Part shown: piece after piece, positions 33,473-41,134 of the stretch
Layout of the letters: each line of letters starts with the position of its first letter
Numbering within the stretch: position 1 is the first letter of the stretch
NCBI RefSeq assembly: GCF_040298565.1
Contig: NZ_JBEPAK010000007.1
Span: 1 to 64,000 of the forward strand
Length of the DNA stretch: 64,000 nt
Direction of reading: 5' to 3'
From: Kitasatospora sp040298565
Lineage (GTDB): Bacteria > Actinomycetota > Actinomycetes > Streptomycetales > Streptomycetaceae
Notes under the pieces: generated by a model
Databases searched by the model: none
Seen by the model: only the letters and a program-made list of their open reading frames with translations
Told to the model about the DNA's origin: nothing
Translations under genes and position numbers: made by a program

Positions 33473-33505
33473 GGGCCCGGATGCCGCAACCGCGCGTCCG
33501 GGCCC
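33473..33505 (+). terminator. Terminator after ridA
   Basis: GGGCCCGGA and TCCGGGCCC form a perfect 9-bp stem with a 15-base loop, 63 bp after the ridA stop. No T run follows, as is usual in this genome. Confidence 0.65.
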
Positions 33506-33553
33506 TCGGCGTGCCCTGCGCCGTCGCCCGCTTGCCACACCCCCACCCGGACA

Positions 33554-33572
33554 TTAGGTTAGCCTCACCTAA
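33554..33572 (+). promoter_or_regulatory. Iron box (DmdR1/IdeR operator)
   Basis: TTAGGTTAGCCTCACCTAA is a full match to the actinobacterial iron-box consensus. It lies just upstream of a strong ribosome site and the DUF2470 gene, so the gene should be repressed when iron is plentiful. Confidence 0.9.
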
Positions 33573-33590
33573 CCAAGAGGAGGTCCGTTC

Positions 33591-33620
33591 ATGAGCACGC
33601 TCCACGAGGTGGGCGCATGA
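33591..33620 (+). CDS. Nine-residue leader ORF between iron box and DUF2470 gene
   Basis: MSTLHEVGA is preceded by AGAGGAGG at 7 bases, the best ribosome site in the region, and its TGA overlaps the DUF2470 ATG (ATGA). The larger gene has no good ribosome site of its own, so it is probably translated by coupling. Confidence 0.5.
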   Translation: MSTLHEVGA

Positions 33621-34333
33621 CCCCGTCCACCGCCGACACCGAGCCCGAGCCCACCACCGCCGAACGCGCCCGGAGCCTGCTCAGCGCGACCTCCTCGCTC
33701 ACCGTCCGCGCCCTCGGCGAGCGCCACGACCTGGAGACCCCGGTCTCCGTCCACGGCACCCGGCTGCGCCTGCGCGCCCCGCTCGACGCCCCGCTCACCA
33801 CGGCCGCCGTCGGCGCCGTCGGCGGCCTGGCCGTCGTGGTCGACGTCACCGACGTCTCCCCGGTGGCCGTCCGCGACCGGATCCGCGCCCGCCTCACCCT
33901 GGCCGGCCGGCTGCACCTGGCCCACCTCGCCGACGACGGCCTCAGCGTCCACCTGCGCGTGGACGTCGCCCACGCCGTCCTCGCCACCCCGTACGGCACC
34001 GGCGCGCTCACCGCCGCCGACCTCGCCGCCGCGGCTCCCGATCCGCTGGCACGTCACGAGGCCGCGCTGCTCACCCATCTGGCCGACGAGCACGCCGACG
34101 CCCTCGCCCTGCTCACCAGGCTGCTCGATCCCGGCCTGCTCTCCGGACATCCGGACGTCCGCCCGCTCGCCCTGGACCGCTACGGCCTGGTGCTGCGCCT
34201 GGACCACCCGCACGGCCACCGCGACGTCCGCCTGGTCTTCCCGGAACCCGCCGGTGACACCGAGGACTTCGGCCACCGGATGCACGCCCTGCTGGGCGCC
34301 GCCGAGCACGGCCTGCCCGCCCGCCGGAACTGA
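33617..34333 (+). CDS. DUF2470 domain protein, iron-regulated
   Basis: This is a 238-residue soluble protein. The C-terminal part (DPLARHEAALLTHLADEHADAL and the following barrel segment) matches DUF2470, which is found with FMN-split-barrel haem-utilisation proteins of the HugZ type. The N-terminal half resembles a degenerate flavin-reductase-like barrel. Control by a perfect iron box supports a role in iron or haem handling during starvation. The start is fixed by a 4-bp overlap with a nine-codon leader ORF. Neither haem binding nor enzymatic activity can be read from the sequence. Confidence 0.8.
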   Translation: MTPSTADTEPEPTTAERARSLLSATSSLTVRALGERHDLETPVSVHGTRLRLRAPLDAPLTTAAVGAVGGLAVVVDVTDVSPVAVRDRIRARLTLAGRLHLAHLADDGLSVHLRVDVAHAVLATPYGTGALTAADLAAAAPDPLARHEAALLTHLADEHADALALLTRLLDPGLLSGHPDVRPLALDRYGLVLRLDHPHGHRDVRLVFPEPAGDTEDFGHRMHALLGAAEHGLPARRN

Positions 34334-34410
34334 CCGGCCCCGGCGCGGCCCACCGTCCCGCCGATGGCAGCCCGGGTGCGCCCGCGGAGCCGCCCCCTGG
34401 AAACGGCAGA

Positions 34411-34455
34411 GGCCGGCCCGGCGCCACGAGGAGTCCTCGTGGCACCGGGCCGGCC
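34411..34455. terminator. 45-bp near-perfect palindrome, bidirectional terminator
   Basis: Two 22-base arms beginning GGCCGGCCCGG and containing GCCACGAGGA pair with one mismatch around a single central base. It lies between the convergent DUF2470 and LysM/M23 genes. The region 34456-34618 holds no gene. Confidence 0.75.
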
Positions 34456-34618
34456 TTGGGCGTGTCCCGCGCCCATGTCCACCGGTGCGGCGATCACCCG
34501 GTCGAGCGGTCACCCGACATGACCATCCCGGGCGGTCGATTCGCCCCGCACCAGCGGTGGTTCTGGAACCCGCGGTCGGAGCTGCGTCCGAGCGGGGCCG
34601 ACCTGCGGTCGGACCGGG

Positions 34619-35590
34619 TCAGAGCGCGACGCCGTGGGCGCGCAGGTAGGCGACCGGGTCGATGTCCGAGCCGTACTCCGGACCGGTGCGGATCTCGAAG
34701 TGCAGGTGCGGGCCGGTCACGTTGCCGGTGGCGCCGGAGAGGCCGAGCTGCTGGCCGACGGTGACGGTCTGACCGATCTTCACGCCGATCACGGACAGGT
34801 GCGCGTACTGGGCGTACTTGCCGTCGGCGAGCTTGATCTCGACCTCGTTGCCGTAGGCGCCGCCGTTGCCGGCCTTCACCACGACACCGTTGGCGACCGC
34901 ACGCAGCGGGGTGCCGGTAGCGGCGACGAAGTCCTGGCCGGTGTGGTGCCCGGAGGCCCACATCGAGCCGGCCACGCCGTAGGCCTCGCCCAGCACCGGG
35001 TGGGCCAGCGGGGCGACGTAGCCCGAGGTGGCGGCGACCGGCGCGGCGGCGACGGCCGGGGCCGGGGCGGCGGTCTGAACCTGGGTCTGGACCTGGGCGC
35101 CCGGCTTGGCGGCCTCGGTCCGGGTCTGCACCGGGGCGGCCGGCTTGGCCGGAGCTGCGGGCTTGGCCGGAGCGGCGGGCTTGGCCGGAGCAGCCGGCTT
35201 GGGGGCGTCGGCGTGAGCCGTGATGGACAGCTGCTGACCCGGGAAGATCAGGTTCGGGTTGGCGCCGACCACCGAGCGGTTGCGCTCGTACAGCGCGTGC
35301 CAGCCGCCCTCGACGTGCTTGGCGTCGGCGATCTTCGACAGGCTGTCACCGCTGACGACGCGGTAGCTCTCCTGGGCGGCGGCCGGGGCAGCGGCCGGAG
35401 CGGCAGCCGGGGCGTCCGCGGCGGCGGCGGGCTGCGCCGCCGGAGCGGCGGCCGGAGCCGCGGGGGCGGTGTGGGCCTGGGCGCTCACGGTGGTCACGAG
35501 CGGAAGCACGAAGGACACACCGGTGACGGCGGTCGCGATGCCGATGCGGGCTGCGCGGGGCAGGGCGATACGACGGGCCTGAGCAGGCAT
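34619..35590 (-). CDS. Secreted LysM-M23 peptidoglycan endopeptidase
   Basis: This encodes 323 residues. A signal peptide (RIGIATAVTGVSFVLPLVTTVSAQA) is followed by an Ala/Pro-rich linker, one LysM domain (ESYRVVSGDSLSKIADAKHVEGG to GQQLSI, about 75-125), a repeated PAKPAA linker, and a C-terminal M23 domain with HHTGQDFVAATGTPL and the zinc motif PHLHFEIRTG. It should cut cell-wall peptide cross-links. The ATG at 35590 follows GAGAGG. The leader is a c-di-AMP riboswitch, the usual control of cell-wall hydrolases in Streptomyces. Confidence 0.95.
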   Translation of the reverse strand: MPAQARRIALPRAARIGIATAVTGVSFVLPLVTTVSAQAHTAPAAPAAAPAAQPAAAADAPAAAPAAAPAAAQESYRVVSGDSLSKIADAKHVEGGWHALYERNRSVVGANPNLIFPGQQLSITAHADAPKPAAPAKPAAPAKPAAPAKPAAPVQTRTEAAKPGAQVQTQVQTAAPAPAVAAAPVAATSGYVAPLAHPVLGEAYGVAGSMWASGHHTGQDFVAATGTPLRAVANGVVVKAGNGGAYGNEVEIKLADGKYAQYAHLSVIGVKIGQTVTVGQQLGLSGATGNVTGPHLHFEIRTGPEYGSDIDPVAYLRAHGVAL

Positions 35591-35602
35591 GGAATTTTCC
35601 TC

Positions 35603-35790
35603 TCCGACGCCTGCGAGGTGAGCTGTCGGGTTCGGGCTGGAGTTGCCCGGCCGCATGCGCGGCTTCACCCCTAGCCGGTCCTGGACGTTCGCGCTGCGAA
35701 GCGCGGATCCGGTCCGGCGACTTACCTGTGGGTCCCCCGCTCCTGCCGTACAGAGCTCAGTTCGAACCACCCGGCAGCGGCAGGACTCGG
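35603..35790 (-). promoter_or_regulatory. ydaO-class c-di-AMP riboswitch
   Basis: On the minus strand the leader contains, in order, GGCAGGAGCGGGGGACCCAC, GGTAAG, TAGGGGTGAAGCCGCGC, GGCCGGGCAACTCCAGCC, CGAACCCGACAGCTCACCTC and GCAGGCG, the conserved core of ydaO/yuaA riboswitches. It ends about 12 bases before the ribosome site. High c-di-AMP should switch the hydrolase gene off. Confidence 0.88.
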
Positions 35791-36048
35791 CGTTCCACCC
35801 GGTGGATCCACCCGGGCTGGCCGAGCGGTCGCTGAACTAAAACCCATCCGTTCGGGTGAAGCAATGTCGATCTCTTGAACGCAGCACGATCCCCCGCCGA
35901 CCGGTGACCCTCCGCATGATCCGGCGCACTGTACGTACACAACCCAAACACGTGGCGCCACTGATCCACGACCCTGCGGCGAACACGCACACCCAGCGCG
36001 GCGCACCCGTCACGCATCGTGCGCGGCGAACACACCTTCCGGTGACCC

Positions 36049-36078
36049 TTGTCACGTGCACCCCACGGGGCGCAGGAT
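36049..36078 (+). promoter_or_regulatory. Promoter of the EmrB/QacA-type pump
   Basis: TTGTCA (36049-36054) and CAGGAT (36073-36078) are 18 bp apart. The GTG start is 7 bases past the -10, suggesting a leaderless mRNA. The rest of the divergent gap 35791-36048 is less GC-rich and has no gene. Confidence 0.55.
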
Positions 36079-36084
36079 CGGGCC

Positions 36085-37617
36085 GTGGCCACCTCCAAGG
36101 CCGGCACCCTGCGCCTGAGCACCGCGCAGGGTCGCTGGGTGCTCCTGGCAACGGTGCTCGGCTCCAGCATGGCGATGCTCGACGGCACCGTGGTGAACGT
36201 CGCCCTGCCCCGGATCGGCGCCGACCTGGGCGCCTCCCTGGCAGCCCTGCAGTGGACGCTGAACGCCTATCTGCTCACGCTGGCGGGTCTGATCCTGCTC
36301 GGCGGAGCGCTCGGCGACCGGTACGGCAGGCGCCGCGTGTTCCTGATCGGCGTCATCTGGTTCGCCGCCGCGTCCGCCGCCTGCGCCGCCGCCCCGAACA
36401 TCCAGGTGCTGATCCTGGCCCGGGCCGTCCAGGGCATCGGCGGGGCGCTGCTCACCCCCGGCTCGCTCGCCATGCTCCAGGCGGTGTTCGACCCTGACGA
36501 CCGCTCGGCCGCGGTGGGCCTGTGGTCCGGGCTCGGCGGGGTGTCCGCGGCCGTCGGCCCCTTCCTCGGCGGCTGGCTGGTGGACGGCCCCGGCTGGCGC
36601 TGGATCTTCCTGCTGAACCTGCCGCTGGCCGCCGCCGTGGTCGCGGTGACCTCCCGTTACGTACCGGAGAGCCGCGACGAGTCCGCCTCCGGCCGCTTCG
36701 ACGTGCCCGGCGCCCTGCTCGCCGCGCTCGCCCTCGGTGCCATCACCTACGCCCTCACCGCCGCCGGGGAGGGCCTGTCCCCGGCCGTCTGGGTCTCCGG
36801 CGCGGCCGGCCTGCTGCTCGGGGCCGCCTTCGTCGCCGTCGAACGCCGCGCACCCGAGCCGATGCTGCCGCTCGGCCTGTTCTCCTCCCGGCTGTTCACG
36901 GCCGTGAACCTGGTCACCCTGTGCGTCTACGCGGCGTTCAGCGGGGTGTTCTTCCTGCTGGTGGTGCAGCTGCAGATCGTGTCCGGCTTCAGCCCGCTGG
37001 TCTCCGGTTTCGCCCTGGTGCCGATCACGCTGCTGATGCTGGGCTTCTCGGCGCGCGCGGGGCGCCTCGGCAAGCGGATCGGCCCGCGCATCCCGCTCAC
37101 CGTCGGCCCGCTGCTGTGCGCCGCCGGGGTGCTGCTGATGCTGCGCACCGGCCCCGGGTCCTCCTACTGGGCGGACGTGCTGCCCGCCGTCGTGGTGATG
37201 GGCAGCGGGATGACGCTGCTGGTGGCACCGCTGACCGCCACGGTGCTGGCGGCCGTCGAGGTACGGCACGCGGGCATCGCCAGCGGTGTCAACAACGCCG
37301 CCGCCCGCGCGGCCGGCCTGCTGGCGGTGGCCGCCCTCCCCGCGCTGGCCGGGCTGAGCGGCGACGACTACCGGGTGCCGTCCGCGGTGGACTCCGCCTT
37401 CCACACCGCGATGCTGATCTGCGCGGGCCTGCTGGCCTGCGGCGGGCTGATCGCCTTCACCACCGTCCGCGGCAACGTGCTCGCCCCCGAGGACCGGCCG
37501 GTCGCCGAGCCGGACTGCGCATGGAACTGCGGCACCACCCCGCCGCTCGACCCGGGCCACGTCCACCTGCACGAGGGCCCTGCCACCGGTTCGGCGGCAG
37601 GGCCCTCGGAGGGCTGA
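36085..37617 (+). CDS. MFS multidrug exporter, DHA2 (14-helix) type
   Basis: This 510-residue protein has about 14 hydrophobic segments and DHA2 motifs: LDGTVVNVALPRIGADLG, GALGDRYGRRRVFLIG (motif A) and GGALLTPGSLAMLQAVF followed by GVSAAVGPFLGGWLVDG (motif C). It should export lipophilic compounds using the proton gradient. A GTG at 36085 lies at the predicted transcription start. A TTG at 36049 would fall inside the -35. No regulator gene adjoins it. The last 15 codons contain a complete terminator hairpin. Confidence 0.9.
   Translation: MATSKAGTLRLSTAQGRWVLLATVLGSSMAMLDGTVVNVALPRIGADLGASLAALQWTLNAYLLTLAGLILLGGALGDRYGRRRVFLIGVIWFAAASAACAAAPNIQVLILARAVQGIGGALLTPGSLAMLQAVFDPDDRSAAVGLWSGLGGVSAAVGPFLGGWLVDGPGWRWIFLLNLPLAAAVVAVTSRYVPESRDESASGRFDVPGALLAALALGAITYALTAAGEGLSPAVWVSGAAGLLLGAAFVAVERRAPEPMLPLGLFSSRLFTAVNLVTLCVYAAFSGVFFLLVVQLQIVSGFSPLVSGFALVPITLLMLGFSARAGRLGKRIGPRIPLTVGPLLCAAGVLLMLRTGPGSSYWADVLPAVVVMGSGMTLLVAPLTATVLAAVEVRHAGIASGVNNAAARAAGLLAVAALPALAGLSGDDYRVPSAVDSAFHTAMLICAGLLACGGLIAFTTVRGNVLAPEDRPVAEPDCAWNCGTTPPLDPGHVHLHEGPATGSAAGPSEG
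37573..37607 (+). terminator. Terminator stem inside the 3' end of the MFS gene
   Basis: GAGGGCCCTGCC and GGCAGGGCCCTC form a perfect 12-bp stem with an 11-base loop. It encodes the last residues EGPATGSAAGPSE of the pump and ends 10 bases before its stop codon ends. It also serves the convergent purB gene. Confidence 0.7.
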
Positions 37618-37643
37618 CCGGGCGTCGTCGGACGCCCGCCCCG

Positions 37644-39074
37644 TCAGAGGATGTCGGCCGGCGCGTACTTGGCGGCCTCCGGGTAGGCGGCCGCGACGGC
37701 CTCCACCCGGCGGACCACCTCGGCGACCTGGGCACCGGCCGCGCCGGTGAAGGACAGCTTGTCGGCCAGCAGCGCGTCCAGCGCGGCCCGGTCCAGCGGG
37801 ATCCGCTCGTCGGCGGCCAGCCGGTCCAGCAGCTCGTTCTCCCGGGCGCCCGCGCGCATCGCCAGCGCGGAGGCGACGGCGTGCTCCTTGATGACCTCGT
37901 GCCCGGTCTCCCGGCCGACGCCCGCACGCACCGCGCCCATCAGCACCTTGGTCGTCGCCAGGAACGGCAGGTAGCGGTCGAGCTCGGCCTCGACCACGGC
38001 CGGGAAGGCGCCGAACTCGTCCAGCACGGTCAGGAAGGTCTCCAGCAGGCCGTCGAAGGCGAAGAAGGCGTCCGGCAGCGCGACCCGGCGCACCACCGAG
38101 CAGGAGACGTCGCCCTCGTTCCACTGGTCGCCGGCCAGCTCGCCGGTCATCGAGGCGTAGCCGCGCAGGATCACGGCCAGGCCGTTGACGCGCTCGCACG
38201 AGCGGGTGTTCATCTTGTGGGGCATCGCGGAGGAGCCGACCTGGCCCTCCTTGAAACCCTCCGTCACCAGCTCGTGGCCGGCCATCAGGCGGATGGTCTT
38301 GGCCAGGCTGGACGGGGCGGCGGCCAGCTGGACGAGGGCGGTGAGCACCTCGAAGTCCAGCGAGCGCGGGTACACCTGGCCGACGCTGGTCAGCACGTTG
38401 TCGAAGCCGAGGTGCGCGGCGACCCTGCGCTCCAGCTCGGCCAGCTTCTCGGTGTCCCCGCCGAGCAGGTCCAGCATGTCCTGGGCAGTGCCGACCGGGC
38501 CCTTGATCCCGCGCAGCGGGTAGCGGGCGATCAGCTCCTCCAGGCGGCGGAAGGCGACCAGCAGCTCGTCGGCGATCGACGCGAAGCGCTTGCCGAGGGT
38601 GGTGGCCTGCGCGGCCACGTTGTGCGAACGGCCGGCCATGACCAGCTCGGAGTGCTGGGCGGCGAGGCTCGCGAGGCGCACCAGCACGGCCACCGTGCGG
38701 TCCCGGACGTGCTCCAGGGACTGGCGGACCTGCAGCTGCTCGACGTTCTCGGTCAGATCGCGGGAGGTCATGCCCTTGTGGATCTGCTCGTGGCCAGCGA
38801 GCTCGCTGAACTCCTCGATCCGGGCCTTCACGTCGTGGCGGGTGATCCGCTCACGGGCGGCGATCGAGCCGAGGTCGACCTGGTCGATCACCCGCTCGTA
38901 GTCGGCGACGGCACCGGCCGGCACCTCGACACCCAGGTCCTGCTGGGCCTTCAGGACGGCGAGCCACAGGTGGCGCTCGAGGACCACCTTGTGCTCGGGG
39001 GACCACAGCTGGGCCAGGGTCGCCGAGGCGTACCGGGAGGCCAGGACATTGGGGATCTGGGGCTTCGCGCTCAC
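37644..39074 (-). CDS. purB: Adenylosuccinate lyase
   Basis: This 476-residue fumarase-superfamily enzyme has HEQIHKGMTSRDLTENVEQL near residue 100 and the mobile-loop signature GSSAMPHKMNTRSCERVN. It catalyses two steps of purine synthesis, splitting SAICAR and adenylosuccinate to release fumarate. GTG at 39074 gives VSAKPQIPNVLASRYAS, in line with homologues. A TTG nine bases earlier is less likely. No ribosome site is seen, but a -10-like TAGGCT ends 8 bases before the GTG, so a leaderless message is possible. Confidence 0.96.
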   Translation of the reverse strand: MSAKPQIPNVLASRYASATLAQLWSPEHKVVLERHLWLAVLKAQQDLGVEVPAGAVADYERVIDQVDLGSIAARERITRHDVKARIEEFSELAGHEQIHKGMTSRDLTENVEQLQVRQSLEHVRDRTVAVLVRLASLAAQHSELVMAGRSHNVAAQATTLGKRFASIADELLVAFRRLEELIARYPLRGIKGPVGTAQDMLDLLGGDTEKLAELERRVAAHLGFDNVLTSVGQVYPRSLDFEVLTALVQLAAAPSSLAKTIRLMAGHELVTEGFKEGQVGSSAMPHKMNTRSCERVNGLAVILRGYASMTGELAGDQWNEGDVSCSVVRRVALPDAFFAFDGLLETFLTVLDEFGAFPAVVEAELDRYLPFLATTKVLMGAVRAGVGRETGHEVIKEHAVASALAMRAGARENELLDRLAADERIPLDRAALDALLADKLSFTGAAGAQVAEVVRRVEAVAAAYPEAAKYAPADIL

Positions 39075-39129
39075 GCTTCGCAAGCCTAACAGCCGAGGTC
39101 ACGCCGATCGTCGGCGGGCGGACGCCCCG

Positions 39130-39588
39130 CTACTGCGGTGCGGCGCCCGTCCGGCCGGCCAGCACCGGCAGGACCTGTGCGCAGATGGAGTGCAGGGCGA
39201 CCCGCTGCTCGTCGGTCATCGCCTCGAAGGCCTGGTGGGTGCGGCCCATCTCGCTGCGGATGCGGTTGAGGATCTCCCGGCCCTCGTCGGTGATCACCAC
39301 GATCTTCACCCGGCGGTCGCCGGCCGCGGCCTCGCGGTTGGCCAGGCCCAGCGACTCCAGCCGGTCCACGATCCCGGTCACGTTCGACGCGTCGCAGCCC
39401 AGCCGCCCGGCGAGCGCCCGCATCGGCACCGGCTCCTGCACCGCGCCCAGCGCCTTGGCCTGGGAGGAGGAGAGCCCGTGCCGGGCCGCGGCCGCCGCGA
39501 AGTCCTGGAAGTACGCGGCACCGACGGCGGCCAACGCCTCCATCAGCTCGGCGTTGGTCGGTACGGTCGTCGTCGAGGTCGAACCCAT
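39130..39588 (-). CDS. MarR-family regulator
   Basis: This 152-residue protein has a winged helix: LSSSQAKALGAVQEP, MRALAGRLGCDASNVTGIVDRLESLGLANREAAAGDRRVKIVVITDEG. A cysteine (GCDAS) in the recognition region could sense oxidants. The ATG has no ribosome site and lies 7 bases beyond a -10 of a good promoter, so the mRNA is probably leaderless. A near-perfect palindrome covers the -35, suggesting autorepression. No divergent or downstream target gene is obvious. Confidence 0.92.
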   Translation of the reverse strand: MGSTSTTTVPTNAELMEALAAVGAAYFQDFAAAAARHGLSSSQAKALGAVQEPVPMRALAGRLGCDASNVTGIVDRLESLGLANREAAAGDRRVKIVVITDEGREILNRIRSEMGRTHQAFEAMTDEQRVALHSICAQVLPVLAGRTGAAPQ

Positions 39589-39594
39589 GGGGCC

Positions 39595-39625
39595 AGCGTA
39601 CGGCGGAGTGCTTCAGTAACTCAAG
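39595..39625 (-). promoter_or_regulatory. marR promoter and palindromic operator
   Basis: Leftward -35 TTGAGT (39619-39624) and -10 TACGCT (39595-39600) are 18 bp apart. The palindrome CTTGAGTTACTGAAG (39611-39625) has one mismatched pair and overlaps the -35. Confidence 0.65.
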
Positions 39626-39750
39626 ATTTGACCACGGCAACCGTCGGCGAGCCGCCTCGCGGTTCCGCCGTTCGGGGTCCGCGCGGACGCGCCGCGCATC
39701 CGCCGCCCGCCCGCCCGCGGTGCACCCGCCGAGCGCTCCGCCGGGCCGCC

Positions 39751-40191
39751 TCAGAGCACCAGCTGGTCGAACAGCCGCCGCAGCTCGGCGTCCGGGTCCG
39801 CGGTCAGCCCGGTGTGCACCGGTCCCGGCTGGACGATCGCGCTGCGCGGTGCGGTCAGCCAGCGGAACCGCTGCCCGGGGCTGTCCGAAGCCGCCGGACC
39901 GGCCGACGGGCCGCCGAGGCAGACCGCCTCGATCCCCTGGAGGGCCCGCCGCACCCCGTGCACGTCCGCCACCGGGTCCAACGCCAGCAGCCGCGCCTGG
40001 TCCAGGTGCGTGCGCGCGGCCAGGTGGGCGTTCTGCCGGCAGTACAGCAGCACCCCGACGTTGACGCACTCGCCCCGCTCGACCCTCGGCACCGCACGGA
40101 TCACGGCGTACTCGTAGTCGTGCAGTTCCACCACGGCCGGAAGCCCGGCCGGAACCCGGGCCGGCAGCCCGGTCGGCAGCGGCTCGGTCAT
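39751..40191 (-). CDS. DUF3037 family protein
   Basis: This encodes 146 residues. The core LHDYEYAVIRAVPRVERGECVNVGVLLYCRQNAHLAAR is the DUF3037 signature. The ATG overlaps the stop of the HipA-like kinase gene in ATGA, so the two are co-translated. This pairing recurs in actinobacteria as I recall. DUF3037 has no known activity. By analogy with HipA systems it might be a substrate or modulator of the kinase, but that is speculation. Confidence 0.87.
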   Translation of the reverse strand: MTEPLPTGLPARVPAGLPAVVELHDYEYAVIRAVPRVERGECVNVGVLLYCRQNAHLAARTHLDQARLLALDPVADVHGVRRALQGIEAVCLGGPSAGPAASDSPGQRFRWLTAPRSAIVQPGPVHTGLTADPDAELRRLFDQLVL

Positions 40192-40943
40192 GCGGGCACC
40201 TCCGGCAGCCAGTCGCGCGGACCGGCCAGTCGCCCGGTCAGCTGGGAACGGTACGCGGCGCGCACCTCGTCGGGCGAGTCGAAGCCGAACTCGTCCACCA
40301 GCCAGACCTCGGGGATCTGCGCCACCGCCGCCTCGACCGCCGCCTCCGCGAGCGGCGCCAGCGCCTTGTCCGCCGCCGCCAGGTCCGGACGCGCGCGCAG
40401 CAGCGCGTGGTCGGAGGCGTCGTACGGACGGCGCACCCAGGCGGCGGCGCCCGCCCAGTTGTGGTGGAAGATCAGGCTCGCGCCGTGGTCGATCAGCCGC
40501 AGCCCGCCGGTCGCCACCAGCAGGTTGGGATTGCGCCAGGAGCGGTCGACGTTGCCGATCAGCGCGTCGAACCAGACCACCTGCCCGGCGAGTTCCGGGT
40601 CCACGTCGAAGCAGAGCGGATCGAAGTTGAGGGCGCCGCTGACGAAGGCCATGCCGAGGTTGGTGCCGCCGCTGGCCCGCATCTGGTCCTGGATCTGGTG
40701 GTCCGGCTCGCTCCGCGCGAGCACCGGGTCCAGGTCGACGGTCACCAGCTCCGGCACCGGCAGCCCGAGCCGCCGGCCCAACTCCCCGGCCAGCACCTCC
40801 GCCACCAACGCCTTCCGGCCCTGCGCCGCGCCCACCCACTTCAGCGCGTACAGCCGCCGGTCGTCGGCCTCGACCAGGCCCGGCATCGAGCCGCCTTCTC
40901 GCAGTGGCGTCACGTACCGGACCGCCGTCACCTCGGGGAGCAC
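40188..40943 (-). CDS. HipA-like kinase family protein
   Basis: This 251-residue protein resembles a stripped-down HipA kinase: LYALKWVGAAQGRKALVAEVLAGELGRRLG supplies an ATP-lysine-like region, WFDALIGNVDRSWRNPNLLV the catalytic loop with aspartate and asparagine, and LRLIDHGASL a metal-binding aspartate. The N-terminal HipA domain is absent, as in other short HipA-family proteins, and no HipB antitoxin is adjacent. A GTG at 40943 has a -10-like TAAGCT 7 bases upstream and no ribosome site, so the message may be leaderless. Confidence 0.82.
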   Translation of the reverse strand: MLPEVTAVRYVTPLREGGSMPGLVEADDRRLYALKWVGAAQGRKALVAEVLAGELGRRLGLPVPELVTVDLDPVLARSEPDHQIQDQMRASGGTNLGMAFVSGALNFDPLCFDVDPELAGQVVWFDALIGNVDRSWRNPNLLVATGGLRLIDHGASLIFHHNWAGAAAWVRRPYDASDHALLRARPDLAAADKALAPLAEAAVEAAVAQIPEVWLVDEFGFDSPDEVRAAYRSQLTGRLAGPRDWLPEVPA

Positions 40944-41134
40944 GCCCGACAGCTTATCCGTGCACCCCGCACCGCCGTGCGCAGCCGTCCCGCGGCCCGT
41001 CCCCGCGCCACACCGGCCCCATCCGCACCACCTACCTCAGACGCCCTCTCCCAGTGGCAGCGACCGCTGCTCCGTGCGAGTGTGGCGGACAGTGATTGGG
41101 GACTCTGACGACCTGCACGACAAAGGGATGAGCG

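Noticed and set aside
33539..33620. Iron box serving a divergent siderophore gene on the left
   Set aside because: The genes to the left (ridA, iclR) read rightward and end in a terminator, so the box can only serve the DUF2470 unit.
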